Shown: positions 13,856-25,530 of the stretch, piece by piece
How positions within the stretch are numbered: the first letter of the stretch is position 1
How the letters are laid out: every line of letters begins with the position of its first letter
Assembly: GCF_008831285.2 (NCBI RefSeq)
Contig: NC_045151.1
Location: 2,661,544-2,725,543 of the forward strand
Direction: 5' to 3'
From: Nymphaea colorata
Lineage: Eukaryota; Streptophyta; Magnoliopsida; Nymphaeales; Nymphaeaceae
DNA: 64,000 nucleotides
The notes under the pieces: model-generated
The model's input: the letters and a program-made list of their open reading frames with translations, nothing else
What the model was told of the DNA's origin: nothing
The model's database searches: none
Position numbers and translations under genes: made by a program

Positions 13856-14330
13856 TCAAATTCCGCTTGGTGAAAACTGAATTGCAAGCAAACCGTTAAT
13901 CTTATTCTCTGCAAACATCACAAGAAAATAGCTTAATGTTGCACTTTGATGCACCATAAACCTGTTGAATAAAGCATGGTTGAACCTCTCAGTTTTGGTT
14001 AAACACATTGAGGTAACCTTCAGATCTGTTGTTTGAGCTTTGCTTGCCGCATGAGCTTCAGCCAAATTTATGTTTTCAGCAGCAGTATTTTCAGACATAC
14101 AAATGCATGTTACGATCTTTATGACATCTTATGACTCTGCAAGAATACCTCTGTGCTCTACGCAATGAAGAACGATTAAAGAGATATAGATAAGGCTGAA
14201 CTACCAACATAGTTGCTAGGATAATGAAGAAAATTGCTGATGGTTCGATCAAGGGAATCCACTACATCTGCTGCTCTGTTGAGGGAACCTACCAGTCGCC
14301 ATGAACGATTCTGATTCCCAAATGTTAAAG
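13856..14330 (-). other. Possible unrecognised exons or gene fragment
   Basis: Two minus-strand stretches have protein-like composition but no family I recognise. At 14098-14030 the frame reads MSENTAAENINLAEAHAASK and then KAQTTDLK, followed by a possible donor (AAG GTTACC). At about 14315-14190 an open stretch without a start reads NRSWRLVGSLNRAADVVDSL and then a segment ending YPSNYVG, followed by GTAGTT. They could be two exons of an unknown or decayed gene, or chance frames. Nothing else supports them. Confidence 0.2.
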
Positions 14331-14470
14331 GATTTAATCATGCCAAAGCTGTTGCATGCAATTATGTGAAACAAACAAAATGGTATAAGAGACTTGATTA
14401 GTTGATTTTAATAATTTGTTTTGTCTTCTATTTTATCTGTGGGATGGGTTTCTGTGCTTCCTGGTTGCTG

Positions 14471-14602
14471 CAATCCCTTCAATGATTAGGTCATCTCATT
14501 GTTGTGTCTAGTTCATGTTCTGATGCTAACTCACAACAATCCCTTTAATGATTAGGTCATTTCATTGTTGTGTTTAGTTTTTCTTCTGATGCTAACTCTT
14601 CA
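14471..14602. repeat. Two-copy tandem repeat, 66-bp unit
   Basis: Copies at 14471-14536 and 14537-14602 share CAATCCCTT(C/T)AATGATTAG, GTCAT(C/T)TCATTGTTGTGT and CTGATGCTAACTC. Only a few differences, so a fairly recent duplication. Confidence 0.85.
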
Positions 14603-15089
14603 ATAATGCTTTCCTACTTGTGTTTTCTGTACCCGTGTCGCCGGATCCATTCCCAACGTGGGTACTTCGCTTGGGTACTTTTTAGGTCGAAACGGATCCG
14701 ACATACTCGGTTTTATTTGATTTAGTTTATTTCTAACTCAGTTTTCATTCTTTCAATCTAAGATAATTTTGGAGTTTAGGTTGACGACGGCCATGGCGCC
14801 TTCTATGAAGCCACAAAGAAAAGCTGATACTAGGGGTGCCAAAGCTGTTAGATGGTGTTATTGATCGAATTCGAACTCAATAACTTTGGGCAGATCTTGC
14901 AATAAAATTGAACTAAATTAAATCAGAAACGCATATCAATTTCAGACTGGCGGTTTTCCTAATTTAAACGGACATTTTAACTATAATTAATATCAAAAGA
15001 CGTAAAAACTGGAATGTTGGTTTGTATTAATTTTGTACCTAAGGTACTGAAACTCTCATCCATGTTTGGGCAATATCCACTTGGCCTGG

Positions 15090-15090
<1 letters not shown>

Positions 15091-15131
<41 letters not shown>
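15091..15131. repeat. (TA)n microsatellite
   Basis: About 20 uninterrupted TA units. Confidence 0.95.
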
Positions 15132-15134
<3 letters not shown>

Positions 15135-15726
15135 TAGGTCCCAAAAACCAAGGATAAAAACCAGACGGTTTAAATGCAATGATTTAATTTTTTTTTTTTT
15201 TGGTGCAATCTATCCTTGCCAATATGATCTTAAGAGTAGGTTGTTATTATTTTTTGAAGTTTAATGGTGTTTTTATAATAAAAAAAAAGAAAAAGCTCTA
15301 ACATCAACACCTTCACAGTAGAAAAATCCATAATTCTCATAAAATCAAATCGATTCAAAACATATTTTACATCAAAACAATTTTTATAAAAATATGAGTT
15401 TCCTGTTTAGAATATATTTTTACCAAAAATGATCTTTTTTTTAGTCCAATAATGTTTTTATAATAACGGAAAATTCAATAGTTCTTATAATATCAGAATT
15501 TAATTAATAGAAAAAACATTATTTTTTATTAAAAACTTAAGGGGTCTAGATTTTGTCTCTGGCATAAGTGGTATGGGATATACCAAGATATATTTGTTTG
15601 GTAAACATATAAGAAACAATATCAGCTCTTGTTTTTCTCTATACCATCGATCAGCAAAAATCAGGATTTGGGAATGCCTTTTATTTGTGTAACAAATAAG
15701 TGTACCATCTATCAACTTGACAACAT

Positions 15727-16035
15727 AAACTAGTCGAGTTCGAGTTAAGTGAGCTCGACTTGGTTAAATTTGATTAAGCTTAAATATATATATATATATG
15801 TGTAGCTCCCCTCAAATTTACATGTCACCTTTTTCTTTAATAAATCAATTTTTTAACAAAATGCTCGGCTTTTCTCAAGCCAATCTTGCTCGAGTCGAAT
15901 CAAGCCAAGTTCAAGCTTTAAGAGCTCGAGCTAGTAAAATCAAACTCGACTTAAGCTCGAGCCGAATTCGAGTTTCTTTCAAGACACTAGAGCAGAGTTC
16001 CAGCATGCTCAGCTCGGCTCGGCTCGAGCTCGCTA
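15727..16035. repeat. GAGCTCGA-rich dispersed repeat
   Basis: Dense GAGCTCGA, GTTCGAGTT and GGCTCGAGCTCG words on both strands flank an AT-rich core with a TA run (15785-15800). The internally palindromic design is typical of non-autonomous DNA elements. Terminal repeats and target duplication were not resolved. Confidence 0.4.
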
Positions 16036-18689
16036 CGTGTGACTTTGTATTGACTTTGACTTGACTGACCAGACTGAAGGTTAATCTGGCGGTTGGTCCG
16101 GTCAAAATCAGCACTAGCTAGAAGCCGACCTCTCGCTTTCTCTCCAACCCTCGATATTAAATTTCATTCGGTGTACATGGAGTCATGCAGGTCAGTCAGT
16201 CAGTCCAGCCATCGTTGATGTGTCTCTGCACCAACTTCTCACTCAATATTTGCCATGCAGGGCCACCACATCGGCCGGAAGCCAAAACGCCTGCATGCAT
16301 GTTAAATGTCACATTAAGGCTTTGTACAATACAAGGACATAAGATGCATACATAATTGCATAATTGATTTATTATATATGGTGCGGGTGCCACCAACATG
16401 CCCGTATATTGCTTCGACCCTAGCCTGACCCCGTATGACTCCAGCTTGGCCCGACAGACTAGGAGCGAGAAAATTTTCATGAGTGAGGGTGAATTAAAGT
16501 TTTCAAATTTTGACATCATTTTCCAAATTTTTATATATGACAAGTGAAATTTTCTAAAATTTACGTGTAAATTTAAAAAAAAAATGAGGGTTTAGCTTCG
16601 TCCCTATGGCTCGGTATGTAGATCGATTAGATAAACTAGCCCTTCATTTGGTTTGGAATTTGTGTGTTGTATTGTGTGATAATTTGTGTTGGATAGGAAT
16701 GTCAATAAATCCGATTAAGATCTGGCGTCAGCATGTATATGAAAAAAAAAACTGATATACGATTAAGAATTTGGATCGAATTCAGATATAAGAAATGACA
16801 TCTGATCAGATTTAGATTTGGATATGCTATTGTTACGCGTTGGCTATTCCATTGTATATATATATATATATAGTTATTTATTTATTTATTTATATGTCGA
16901 GAGTGGGAGTAAGAGAGGGGAGAACTTATCCACTTGACCTGCAGTTCGCCCATGACTTGAACTCTGTAAGCATCAACTCCGTTCAGAACGCAAATCATAT
17001 GTAGATTATGGATAATCACCCTCAAATTTACGGCTGAGGTAAATTTGATTCGATGCGGATCTTACAAATCGTAGATTGGATTGGATCAGAGCCGAATGGG
17101 TTGGATTTACTCGATCATCGGTTCAAACATGAATTCCATAGTTTGGTTGGATAAGCGAACCGGATCGGATTCCAGGACAAAATTTGAATCAGGACGCATG
17201 AATTCTTGATTTTTGTGGCGGATCTTCTATGTGGTTCGGTCCTTGTGAGTTTGGGTCGGATCGGACCCAGCCGTCATATAAATTAGCCATTACGATATCT
17301 GACTATTCGGATGTTTCAACTCAAAGTTGGATTTGGATTAAGATTTGAATATACAGGATCATATTTCTTGGAAATTTGGTTGTATACCATATAGGCATCC
17401 CTTTACTAATAGGATGTAAATTTTGTCGCAGAATCCAACTATGGGACCCGAGTTTTTGAAACCAAACCCAATCCAGGTAGTTTAAGATGCTCCCTTGATA
17501 TAGTAAAGGGTTCAAACGGTCAATTTTTCTAAAAAGCTTTTGGACAACAAAACAGAACTAATAAGATACCCCGAGCCGATTGGGTGAGCCGGGTTTGACA
17601 CTAAGCTCGGCCCAAAGAAGACTGAAATCTCCATTCAACCCTCATTCCCGTTGCGTATAGGGCCTACTTTGGTGCTTGAAGGTGCCGCCCTCACTGCACT
17701 TCAACTTGCGTGTCGATAGCACTCTCGACAAACCCTACCCAATCCCATTATGCCAACCTCATGCAATTACTCGACTTGTTTACCAAACCCATCCAGGCAG
17801 ATCCAGAATAGGGTGGGCGACTGATTGGTATTCCACGAATCCAACGTGAAACCAGTCCTCAGGTTAAGATTTTGCCAATTCATCGTTTTTCTTTTTAAAT
17901 AAAATTGTATTTCTTAAAAAAATCATTTTCAACTAATTAAAATGTAACTGATTTTGATAAGTAGCTTGACAGGGATGAGATGCTGCTGATCGTACTTTAA
18001 AAAAGAAAAAGTTACTGAAATTGTGTTAAAAAGTGTAAATATCGGCAGTTAATTGAAAAGGAAAGAAAAACAATTTTCTTCCGTACCCACTTATGGCTAA
18101 AAACCATACTAACGTCCTGTTTGAATTGAGGGAAAAGAAAGGTAAAAGGTGAATGAAAAGAAAAAGAAATGAAAGTTAATGGTGTCATACGTCATCTAAT
18201 CCCTCTTGTTCAACCAAAGAGAGGGATGACCATAATATCTCCTCTCTCTTTTTTTTTTTTTTTCCTTATTTCTTTCCCCTCCATTCAAACAGGCATAAAA
18301 AACAAAGCGCGAAAGAACCAGTCTGATTTGGGGAGGCGCGACTGCCCGTCCGTTTGAGCAGGGCGGCTCGGGCCAGCCAAAGTAGGTGCGTCAAAGTCAA
18401 GGCCCACTCCCGGTGCCGCCGAGCATCGTTATTATCGGGAAAATATAAAAAGAAAAGTTTCATAAAACGCTAGTTCGTAAAGGCATTCCAATCTTCCACC
18501 CACACAAGTCAATAACGAAATTGACCTACCGATTCGATCAGTTCGGCGATTCATGCGAACATAGGGGAATCGGTTTGTTCACCGATACGATGTACAACGC
18601 ATCGGTGGATATGTATTTTATCAATTAAAAAGGAAGGAGAAAAACAGAGGAGGGTTTGTTACCCCTTGAAGAAGCAACCGGAGGATTTA
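16036..18689. other. Intergenic DNA with decayed repeats
   Basis: Contains a TA run near 16854-16872 and a left hAT-like end (TAGGAATGTCAATAAATCC near 16696) with no matching right end. GGATCGGATT-type words recur over 16.7-17.5 kb and there is a T run at 18248-18263. No gene seen. The GC rise at 18.3 kb leads into the ERF promoter zone. Confidence 0.45.
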
Positions 18690-19365
18690 TTAATTGAAAA
18701 ATTTAACGGAGAAAGGGGAGAGGGAGAGAGAAAGCGCGGGGGAAACGTAGCAGCACTGGGGAACGCGGACAGGCAGCGGTAGGTGTCGCCTTCCCATTGA
18801 ATAAGGCAGGGCAGTGCGTGAGCGAAGGCGCGGGGGGGGAGGGGGAAGCGTCGGGGGCCCACCCTCGGCCTTCTCTCGCGCCTCTCTTCCCTTAACTGTC
18901 GGTCACGAGGAGAGCGGTTCAACAGCCCCCACCCCCTCTCAAATCGCGGAGAGAGAAGGACGGAGGAACCCTCGTTTGTGGCCCCTCCTTGACGGCGACG
19001 GCACACGGCAGAACGCGAGGGAGAGGGGGACGGGGGGTAGCTTTCGCTCACAAAGAGAACGCCGCCCCATACAAACGGAAAGGAGGAGCGGCTTCGTCGT
19101 GGCCGCCCCCTCGAACCGTCTTCCACGCGTCCCCTCCGCCCTTCGCCACGTTTCGCCCAGCAGACATAAGAGGCGATGCCGCCACGCTAGAAGCGCGGGC
19201 GGCGGCAGAGGGGAAAAGGAGAGAGAGAGAGAGAGAAGGAAAGAAAGAAAGTGCGTGGGCGTGGGGGCCATGGCGGCAAACGGCTGGGCGGGACAGTCAA
19301 ACGGCCGTTGACCGCGCCGAACACTCCCCTAAGAAGCCGCTTACCTCGAGCCCCCTTCCCCTCGC

Positions 19366-19372
19366 TATAAAA
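19366..19372 (+). promoter_or_regulatory. Candidate TATA box of the ERF gene
   Basis: CTCGCTATAAAACGC lies 190 bp upstream of the ERF start codon in otherwise GC-rich DNA, a good fit to the plant TATA consensus TATAAA. It implies a 5' leader of roughly 160 nt that is rich in CT tracts. No transcript evidence is available. Confidence 0.6.
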
Positions 19373-19561
19373 CGCTCCCCACCGTCTCCCCTTTCCTCCT
19401 CCTCCTCCCCCTCTGTTTTCCGTCCTTGAAACCATCTGGCCTCCTCTGCTGCTTCACCCATCTCTAGCGAAGGAGCCCTAAGCTTAACCTCTCCCTCTCC
19501 TTCTCCTTGTCTTGTCTCTGCCTTCAACGTGGTCGATTTCTGGGTGGGGGCAAATCTTGAG

Positions 19562-20269
19562 ATGGCGCGGAGAGCGAAGTCGGGGGCAGTCGGAGTGACG
19601 GAGGCGATGCATTACCGGGGAGTAAGGAAGAGGCCGTGGGGGAGGTACGCCGCGGAGATCAGGGATCCAGGCAAGAAGAGCCGAGTCTGGCTCGGCACCT
19701 TCGACACCGCCGAGGAGGCCGCCCGAGCCTACGATAATGCTGCCAGAGAGTTCCGGGGTTCCAAGGCCAAGACTAATTTTCCCACCGCCTACTCCCTGCC
19801 GCTTCCGCTTCCTATCCCGCCGTCTGCCGCGGAGAACGTCAACCACAACAACAGGAGCCCCAGCCAGAGCAGCACCGTGGAGTCGCCGGGCCGCGATGGC
19901 GTCGGCAACGAGACGTTTCGGCTGCCGGAGCAGCCATTCGACCTCGATCTCCATCTCCGCCACCGCGGCGTTGTGTCCGTCGCGGCCCCAGCTGCCGTGG
20001 GGTGCTTCTTCCCCTTCCGCCACCACCCCATCCCCGTCGCTCGCCCCCTCTACTTTTTCGACGCGCTTGCCAGATCCGAGAGCCGGCCGAACGCCGCCGC
20101 CGCCGCCTCCGACCCGCGCCTCTCCGGCCTCGACGCCGACGCCTGTCACGGCGGCGCCACCGCCAATGCACCGGTGCACAGCGACTCAGACTCGTCATCC
20201 GTGGTCCTCGACGTCCCTCGGCGCCCCGCTCTCGATCTCAACCTCCCTCCTCCGGATGAGGCCGCCTAA
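19562..20269 (+). CDS. AP2/ERF transcription factor, EAR-motif repressor (ERF group VIII)
   Basis: Intronless 235-residue protein. Residues 17-74 form one AP2/ERF DNA-binding domain ([20 protein letters not shown], then [16 protein letters not shown] and [13 protein letters not shown]). The alanine and aspartate in YAAEIRD mark the ERF rather than the DREB class, so a GCC-box target (AGCCGCC) is expected from family knowledge. Residues 224-231 are LDLNLPPP, an EAR (DLNxxP-type) repression motif at the extreme C-terminus, preceded by the SDSDSSSVV block (207-215) common in group VIII. A second EAR-like stretch, FDLDLHL, lies at 126-132. The likely role is a nuclear repressor in ethylene, stress or developmental responses, closest in feel to Arabidopsis ERF3/4/9/12. 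I chose the ATG at 19562; the frame is open further upstream but without an ATG. The stop is TAA at 20267-20269. A TATA box lies 190 bp upstream. Confidence 0.95.
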   Translation: MARRAKSGAVGVTEAMHYRGVRKRPWGRYAAEIRDPGKKSRVWLGTFDTAEEAARAYDNAAREFRGSKAKTNFPTAYSLPLPLPIPPSAAENVNHNNRSPSQSSTVESPGRDGVGNETFRLPEQPFDLDLHLRHRGVVSVAAPAAVGCFFPFRHHPIPVARPLYFFDALARSESRPNAAAAASDPRLSGLDADACHGGATANAPVHSDSDSSSVVLDVPRRPALDLNLPPPDEAA

Positions 20270-20580
20270 GACGGCCCGAACTTTTGTAGATCTCCGACGA
20301 TCCGAGCGTGGCCGAGCTCTCGCCCCTCCGGCGTTCATCCTCCTCCTGTTTTTTCTTTTTGTTTTTATTTCCTTTTTTCCCCCTTTTGCTAAAACATCGC
20401 GGCCCGTTTCGGCGCTGTTGCCCTCTATGAGCAAGGGGCTGTACATAGCATAACCACGTTGGGCGCTCCTCCCTACACCTTAGGTTTTTCCCCGCCCTTT
20501 TGCTTTCCGTCTCTCACCGGAAATATGTAGTTCGCTGTGAAACTCGGCATCCATCCAAATTCAAAAGTTGTTTTTATTAT
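20270..20580 (+). other. Probable 3' untranslated region of the ERF gene
   Basis: T-rich stretches (20345-20395) follow the stop codon. There is no clear AATAAA; the site TTTTTATTATGTGTG near 20570 could mark the end. The extent is inferred. Confidence 0.35.
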
Positions 20581-22687
20581 GTGTGCAAAAGAAGAAAACA
20601 AAGCTGCAGATCTGATCTTCCTCTTTTTCGGGTTCCAGTTCCGCGTTTTGTTCATGTGTTTGAATTATTCCGGCGAACGTGGGGATGATTCCGAGGAGGA
20701 GGACGAGGGCGCCTTCGAATTTTAATTAATTACCCACCCTGCCGCTGTCGTCAAAAGGGTTATTAATGGGTGGCCGGCAGGGGAGGCGCCGGGTCACGAG
20801 CGGCCGTTGAAGCCGGTAACTAATCCCCGTGTTGACGGAGCATCTGTGCGGGGTCTTCGAGTTGTCGCGGAACCCTGCTCTCTCGTGTCGCGCGCTCATT
20901 GGCCAAGCCTGCTGCGTTGGAAGGCCATTCCGTGGGGCCCACTTTCATTTCCTTTTTTTTCTCTGAAACGGTGGGTGGCGCAGCCTCCGCTTTCCGTGGG
21001 TCCCGTCCCTCTTCTCTCGCACGGCGCCTCTGTCTCTTTCTCGATCGCACCGCGGGGGCGTCCTCTGCCGAAGGGAAAAGGTCTGTCGAGGACTTCGGGA
21101 CATCCGAAGCCGTGTGGGGGCGGGGGGTGGTTGTGGCCCGCGCCTGTGTGCGCGCGCTCCCGAGCGTGTGTGGGTGACGGCAGGTGACGTGGACGGGACA
21201 CTGTCCGTGGGGTGGAAGAGGGAGGGAGAGAGAAAGAGGGGATGGTGGAGTGTCAGACTCTTCTTTCTCTCTCCCCCACCTCCGCCTGCCTTGCCTGACA
21301 CGGCGCTGCCTGACTTTGGGAGAGGAGACGGCCAGGGAGAGGGCTGACCCCTGTTTGGGGAAGGAACAAACAACCGCCAAAAGTGGAGAGGGAAAAGAAA
21401 GTAGGTGTTGGCGGCTGAGCCCGAGGTGGGGTCTTACAGTCGCAGTGGTAACAGTACTGGTGGCGGTCCCCTCCCCTGCCTTCTCTTACCCCTCCGTCTC
21501 CGTCCGAAACGGACGGGGACGACGGTGGAGGGGTCCATTCATCCGCCCTCATTTACTGTCGTCGGTACGTTCATTTATTGACCACCGCAGAGCTCTGGTT
21601 TCCCCTCCTCCTCGTCTCTGCTCTCTGTTCCTTCGTGCTCAGAAGAAAATTGGGAGCGTGGCTTGCTCTGCTCAGAACCTGGCGGTCGAGTTAATTTTCT
21701 ACTCTTCTCCTTCTCCTCGTTCGCTCGCCCGTGTTTTTCCGGTCTACTTCTCTACCGGCCGGCTGCCGGCAAAATCCACGGTCGGACGAAGCGACACGGA
21801 AACTGGGGGAGGGCGGCGGGCGGGAAAAAGAAAGAGGGAGAAAGAGGGAAACTCGAATCTCCACGCTTCTGCGCCTTTGGTTTGGGCGTCGTGCTCTAGA
21901 AGCATCTCTCTTCCCATCCATCGCCCTCATAATTGCTCCGCTCTCTCTCCCATCCTGACTTGGTCAAAACACCGAAACCGTATTGAATTTGGGGCGGGAA
22001 GGAAGGGGGCGGCCATTTTTTTCCCCGCTTTAACAACCTTTTCAGTTTTCCTTTCCTAGCTTTCCAAAACTCATACAATTTTGGGAAAATGGGGAACCGC
22101 CGGGATTCGACTTCCTGACCGCGCCACTTACGAATTCCTCTAGTCCTCTCACCGCCTACCGACCACGCCAGCCTCTTTTCCGTTCTAATAAAATACAAAA
22201 TCATGCATTTTTTTTACTCGTACTTTCCGTAAAACTCGTTGCATTCAAGCGATTTTCGGCGACATAAACGTCACTGTTCAAACGCGTAAATAAAATTTCA
22301 CAAGGCAAGTGTACAGCACTAGGTTAGTAGTTTTTAGCCGTTCAATGGGATTATGTCTAACCACGTAAAACGCCAACGCTTTTTATGTTTGGTAATGGAA
22401 ATCACGTTCATGCGTTAATTTTATAACAAAAAATTCTCAGATATACCATTGTTATATTTCATTTCTAAAATCTTGTTTTTTAGTTTTACAATAGGGAAAA
22501 TAAGAGGCATTGGGGAACCAAAAGTAAATTTTGTATTAAATGTGGTAGCCCCATTACTGAATCATAATAAGTCCAAGGTCATAGCTTCACGCTCTTTTTA
22601 AGATTCTGGCTTGTTTCGTGCTTAAGTTGATGTATGGTATATTCTTTCTTTAATTCATATGTCACGCTTGTTACCTTTTGTATCTCA
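20581..22687. other. GC-rich then AT-rich intergenic DNA, no supported gene
   Basis: Long frames here (up to about 290 codons at 21184-22059) have low-complexity arginine/serine/proline translations and no domain. CT/GA tracts are common at 21200-21300 and 21800-21860. The composition could reflect another promoter, but no coding sequence follows it. Confidence 0.5.
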
Positions 22688-22823
22688 ACTGAAACATGAC
22701 ATTGGGCATCGAATATGAACTCCGAGCACCTTGAGTGTGAGCCTTTTGTAGCTCAAAGGAATCGCACACTGAAACATGACAGTGCGCATGGAATATGAAC
22801 TCCGAGCACCTTGAGTGTGAGCC
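22688..22823. repeat. Two-copy direct repeat, period 80 bp
   Basis: The 56-bp copies at 22688-22743 and 22768-22823 share ACTGAAACATGACA and GAATATGAACTCCGAGCACC, then TTGAGTGTGAGCC, with few mismatches. They are separated by 24 bp. Confidence 0.85.
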
Positions 22824-23485
22824 GCTTTGCTGCCTGGTTGTGCAAAGAAGAAGAAAGTGAATTACGAGTTGGGCAATCGGAAAACAGGAAGAACTTCAAT
22901 TGTCACCGGAAAACTGAAAAAATAAATAAATAAATAAAAACAGTAAACTGCTAACGTTACTTGATCTATGTGTGTTTCAAACAGGTCTTCTCCCCATTGC
23001 CTGAACAGAAAAAATTGGTCGTCTTCTTCTTCAACACAGTTATTCTGCTTTAGTAACTGAAAGTCGGTCGCTGATGCCCCATTAACGCCTAACTTCTCTA
23101 ACGCCACTCTGCATGTGATGTGTTTCTTAATTAATAACAAAATAAATGAAAAATAGAAATCATTCTTCCCAGGCGAAGGAAAGAAACTTGATCTCATTTA
23201 TATATAGAGTCGAGAACATGACTATGTTTTGGAAATTTGCATATTTTCAGTACTGTTTAACAGATGAAGTTTTAAATACACGCATTCCATGCCTCCTTTG
23301 TGGCTGCTTCTACTATAATTAATCGGTGATTAGAAAATGTATAATAGGTTAATTGCAAAGAAATTATGATTTTCTAAATACAGACTAACTAGTGTGTGGT
23401 ATAAAAGAGACGGTTATAAGAGCACTCCCACCTCTTAGTGTCATGGCATTCCACCTAAAATGGTTTGCATTAGCATATTACACCT
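22824..23485. other. AT-rich intergenic DNA, no gene seen
   Basis: Contains an AAAT/AATA run near 22920-22937. A 111-codon minus-strand frame at 22862-23197 is hydrophobic and repeat-like and resembles no family. Confidence 0.4.
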
Positions 23486-23880
23486 AAGCTTGGGCATCGG
23501 GTCGGCCAGACATCCAAAAACCTGATCCAGGTCCAACTCGACTCAGAAAAACCAAACCCAAGCCTAGTTCGGGCCTGAGCCTAGGAGGCCGATTAAATTT
23601 AAAAATATATTTTAAATATAAATAATATATATATAATTAATTATAGTATATATATATATATATTAATAAAAAGTTTTAAAAAATAAATTATGGGGCCGAA
23701 TCGGGCTTATTGGGATGAATCCCTTTTTTCTGGGCCCGAGCCCGAATCGGGCTTATTGGGATGAATCCCTTTTTTCTGGGCCCGAGCCCGAATCGGGCTT
23801 ATTGGGATGAATCCCTTTTTTCTGAGCCCGAGCCCGAATCGGGGTGAGTACCCGGCATTAGCCCAACCGAGCGCCCAACT
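23486..23880. repeat. GGGCCCGAGCCC-type dispersed repeat with 46-bp tandem array
   Basis: The outer part has GGGTCGGCC and GTGAGTACCCGG ends, with an AT-rich core including TA runs. Inside, a 46-bp unit (GAATCGGGCTTATTGGGATG, then AATCCCTTTTTTCTGGGCCC and GAGCCC) occurs three times at 23698-23743, 23744-23789 and 23790-23835, with at most one or two changes, and a partial fourth copy follows. The unit holds complementary GGGATGAATCCC and GGGCCC palindromes. Related GGCCGGGC sequence occurs near 25.45 and 63.0 kb. Confidence 0.75.
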
Positions 23881-24120
23881 ACACCTTCACATGTGAAATG
23901 CTATAATAAACAACTTAGTGTCCACCCTTCTCTCTTCTTGTTTCTCAACATAAAAGTGACATGCACCTAAGTGGGGCCCACCAATAGACATGGGAGGCGG
24001 CGTTTCACTTCAAGCAAATGGGCTTTGAAAGCATTAATTTTTACTATGCTAATGCAACATGTTTTTGCCTTAAGGGGCATAGCGTATAGTCGTATTAAGG
24101 GCTTGTGAAAGACCGGTCAT

Positions 24121-24194
24121 TAGTTTGATTCTTGTGGGCGCCATGCTCATGTGTCACTAGTTTGATTCTTGTGGGCGCTATACTCATGTGTCTT
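24121..24194. repeat. Two-copy tandem repeat, 37-bp unit
   Basis: Copies at 24121-24157 and 24158-24194 share TAGTTTGATTCTTGTGGGCG, differ at about three bases and abut directly. Confidence 0.85.
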
Positions 24195-25379
24195 ATGACA
24201 TCAAAGCAGCTTAGGACCCTAAGAGGAAGGAGGAATGGGTGGGGGAGGGGGGGGGCAGGGCGGACCTTCAGGCCTCACTTCGAGCGGCATGATAACCCTC
24301 GTGCTCACCTGAAAAAAATGCATGTTTTTAAATTTTTCATGAAAATGTTACACATCTTCAAAAAAAAATTCAAAACAAAAGTGTGTCGTTTGTGAAATTT
24401 GAATGTCAAATTAGATATAAGTGAAATTATTTCGATACATGCAATTGGGAGGGGCGTAAATTAACGAATGCGATCTCATTTAATTTGTAAATTCCGTCAT
24501 ACATTGTCCTAAGGATTTGCATAAGAAATTACTTGTAAAAATGGCAGTGGAAATTCATAAGATCCTTACAAAAATCGAAAGGTAATAAAAAAATGAAAAA
24601 AAATTACCAATCATCAACAGTTAGCGATACATGATGTCTAAAGATTTTTAGCGTACATTCCAACCGAATCGAAACATAAGTTAAAAAAAAAATTAAAAGA
24701 GCTATTATCAACACTTATTCATACATTATGTCTAGAATTTTTTAGCATAAGTCATGCATACACATTTAACCCACATGAGATATCAACCCATACATTTTCC
24801 TTTCTCTTTCTCTCCTAAAGCATTTTGGAATAGTAAAATATATATATTTATATATATTGCGAAGATCACTGGGCCCAGTTACATATATCAGTTCGATTCC
24901 AATTTGGATCCGGACCAGAGTAGGTCCGACCAAGTTGACGAACCTTGACACGTTCCCTTTACTTTGCCCCTCGGTATAAAATTTAAAGAAAAAAAAAACC
25001 ATACTAACTATTTTGTCCTCGTCCCTTAAAAAGAAAAAGGTTTCTTAGTGTCCACTGTCCTTTTTAAAATTACTAGAAAGCGTGTCCACCACAACCTAAA
25101 CAATCAGTTGTTGTTGGTCAAGGCTTTTCTTTGTTTATTGGTGTTTCTTTTATAGAGGGAGACATATTATCTCTTCTTTCTTTTCTAAGAATGCTTAGTT
25201 ATTGACTATAATTTCCAAGGGTCTTGGCCTCAAGAAAAAGCACACTGAGTTGTGACAACAACGGCGAACTTCGTAGTATAAATCCTCTTGAATTTGACCG
25301 TCTAGCCACCTAATATGCAATAACTCTATGCCAACCCGGACCTCAACGGCTTCAAAATGCTTTATACTACGAATTCATA
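24195..25379. other. AT-rich intergenic DNA, no gene seen
   Basis: A G-rich run at 24236-24262 precedes AT-rich sequence. It may be another decayed copy of the GGGGCGGAGC-ended repeats. No protein-coding signal. Confidence 0.4.
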
Positions 25380-25530
25380 TTCATAGGCCCTACTTTTTTA
25401 ATTATATATATATATAAATAATATTTTTATTTTTTTTTAATTAAAACTGGGCCCAAGCTGAATTAGGCCGGGTCTGGGCCCGGGCTTACAGTTCGGGTGG
25501 GCTCGGCCCAATGCTCACCCTTAGTCGCAG
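25380..25530. repeat. GGGCCCGGGC-type dispersed repeat (second copy)
   Basis: A TA run (25403-25417) precedes CTGGGCCCAAGC, GGCCGGGTCTGGGCCCGGGC and CTCGGCCCAATGCTCACCC. It has the same AT-rich core and GGCC-rich arm layout as the repeat at 23.5-23.9 kb and the stretch near 63.0 kb. Confidence 0.5.

Larger units (their letters stand above)
18690..21950. other. CpG-rich island around the ERF gene
   Basis: Base composition shifts abruptly from AT-rich to GC-rich with many CG dinucleotides, then back to AT-rich after about 22 kb. Purine/pyrimidine tracts such as GA at 19221-19237 lie in the upstream part. This creates many long overlapping open frames on both strands (60-290 codons) with arginine/proline-rich translations; I treat all except the ERF as artefacts of GC content. 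Confidence 0.75.

Noticed and set aside
18659..22059. Many long overlapping open frames on both strands (up to about 290 codons)
   Set aside because: They fall in CpG-rich DNA where stops are rare, overlap each other in several frames, and translate to low-complexity Arg/Pro/Ser sequence. Only the ERF has a domain.
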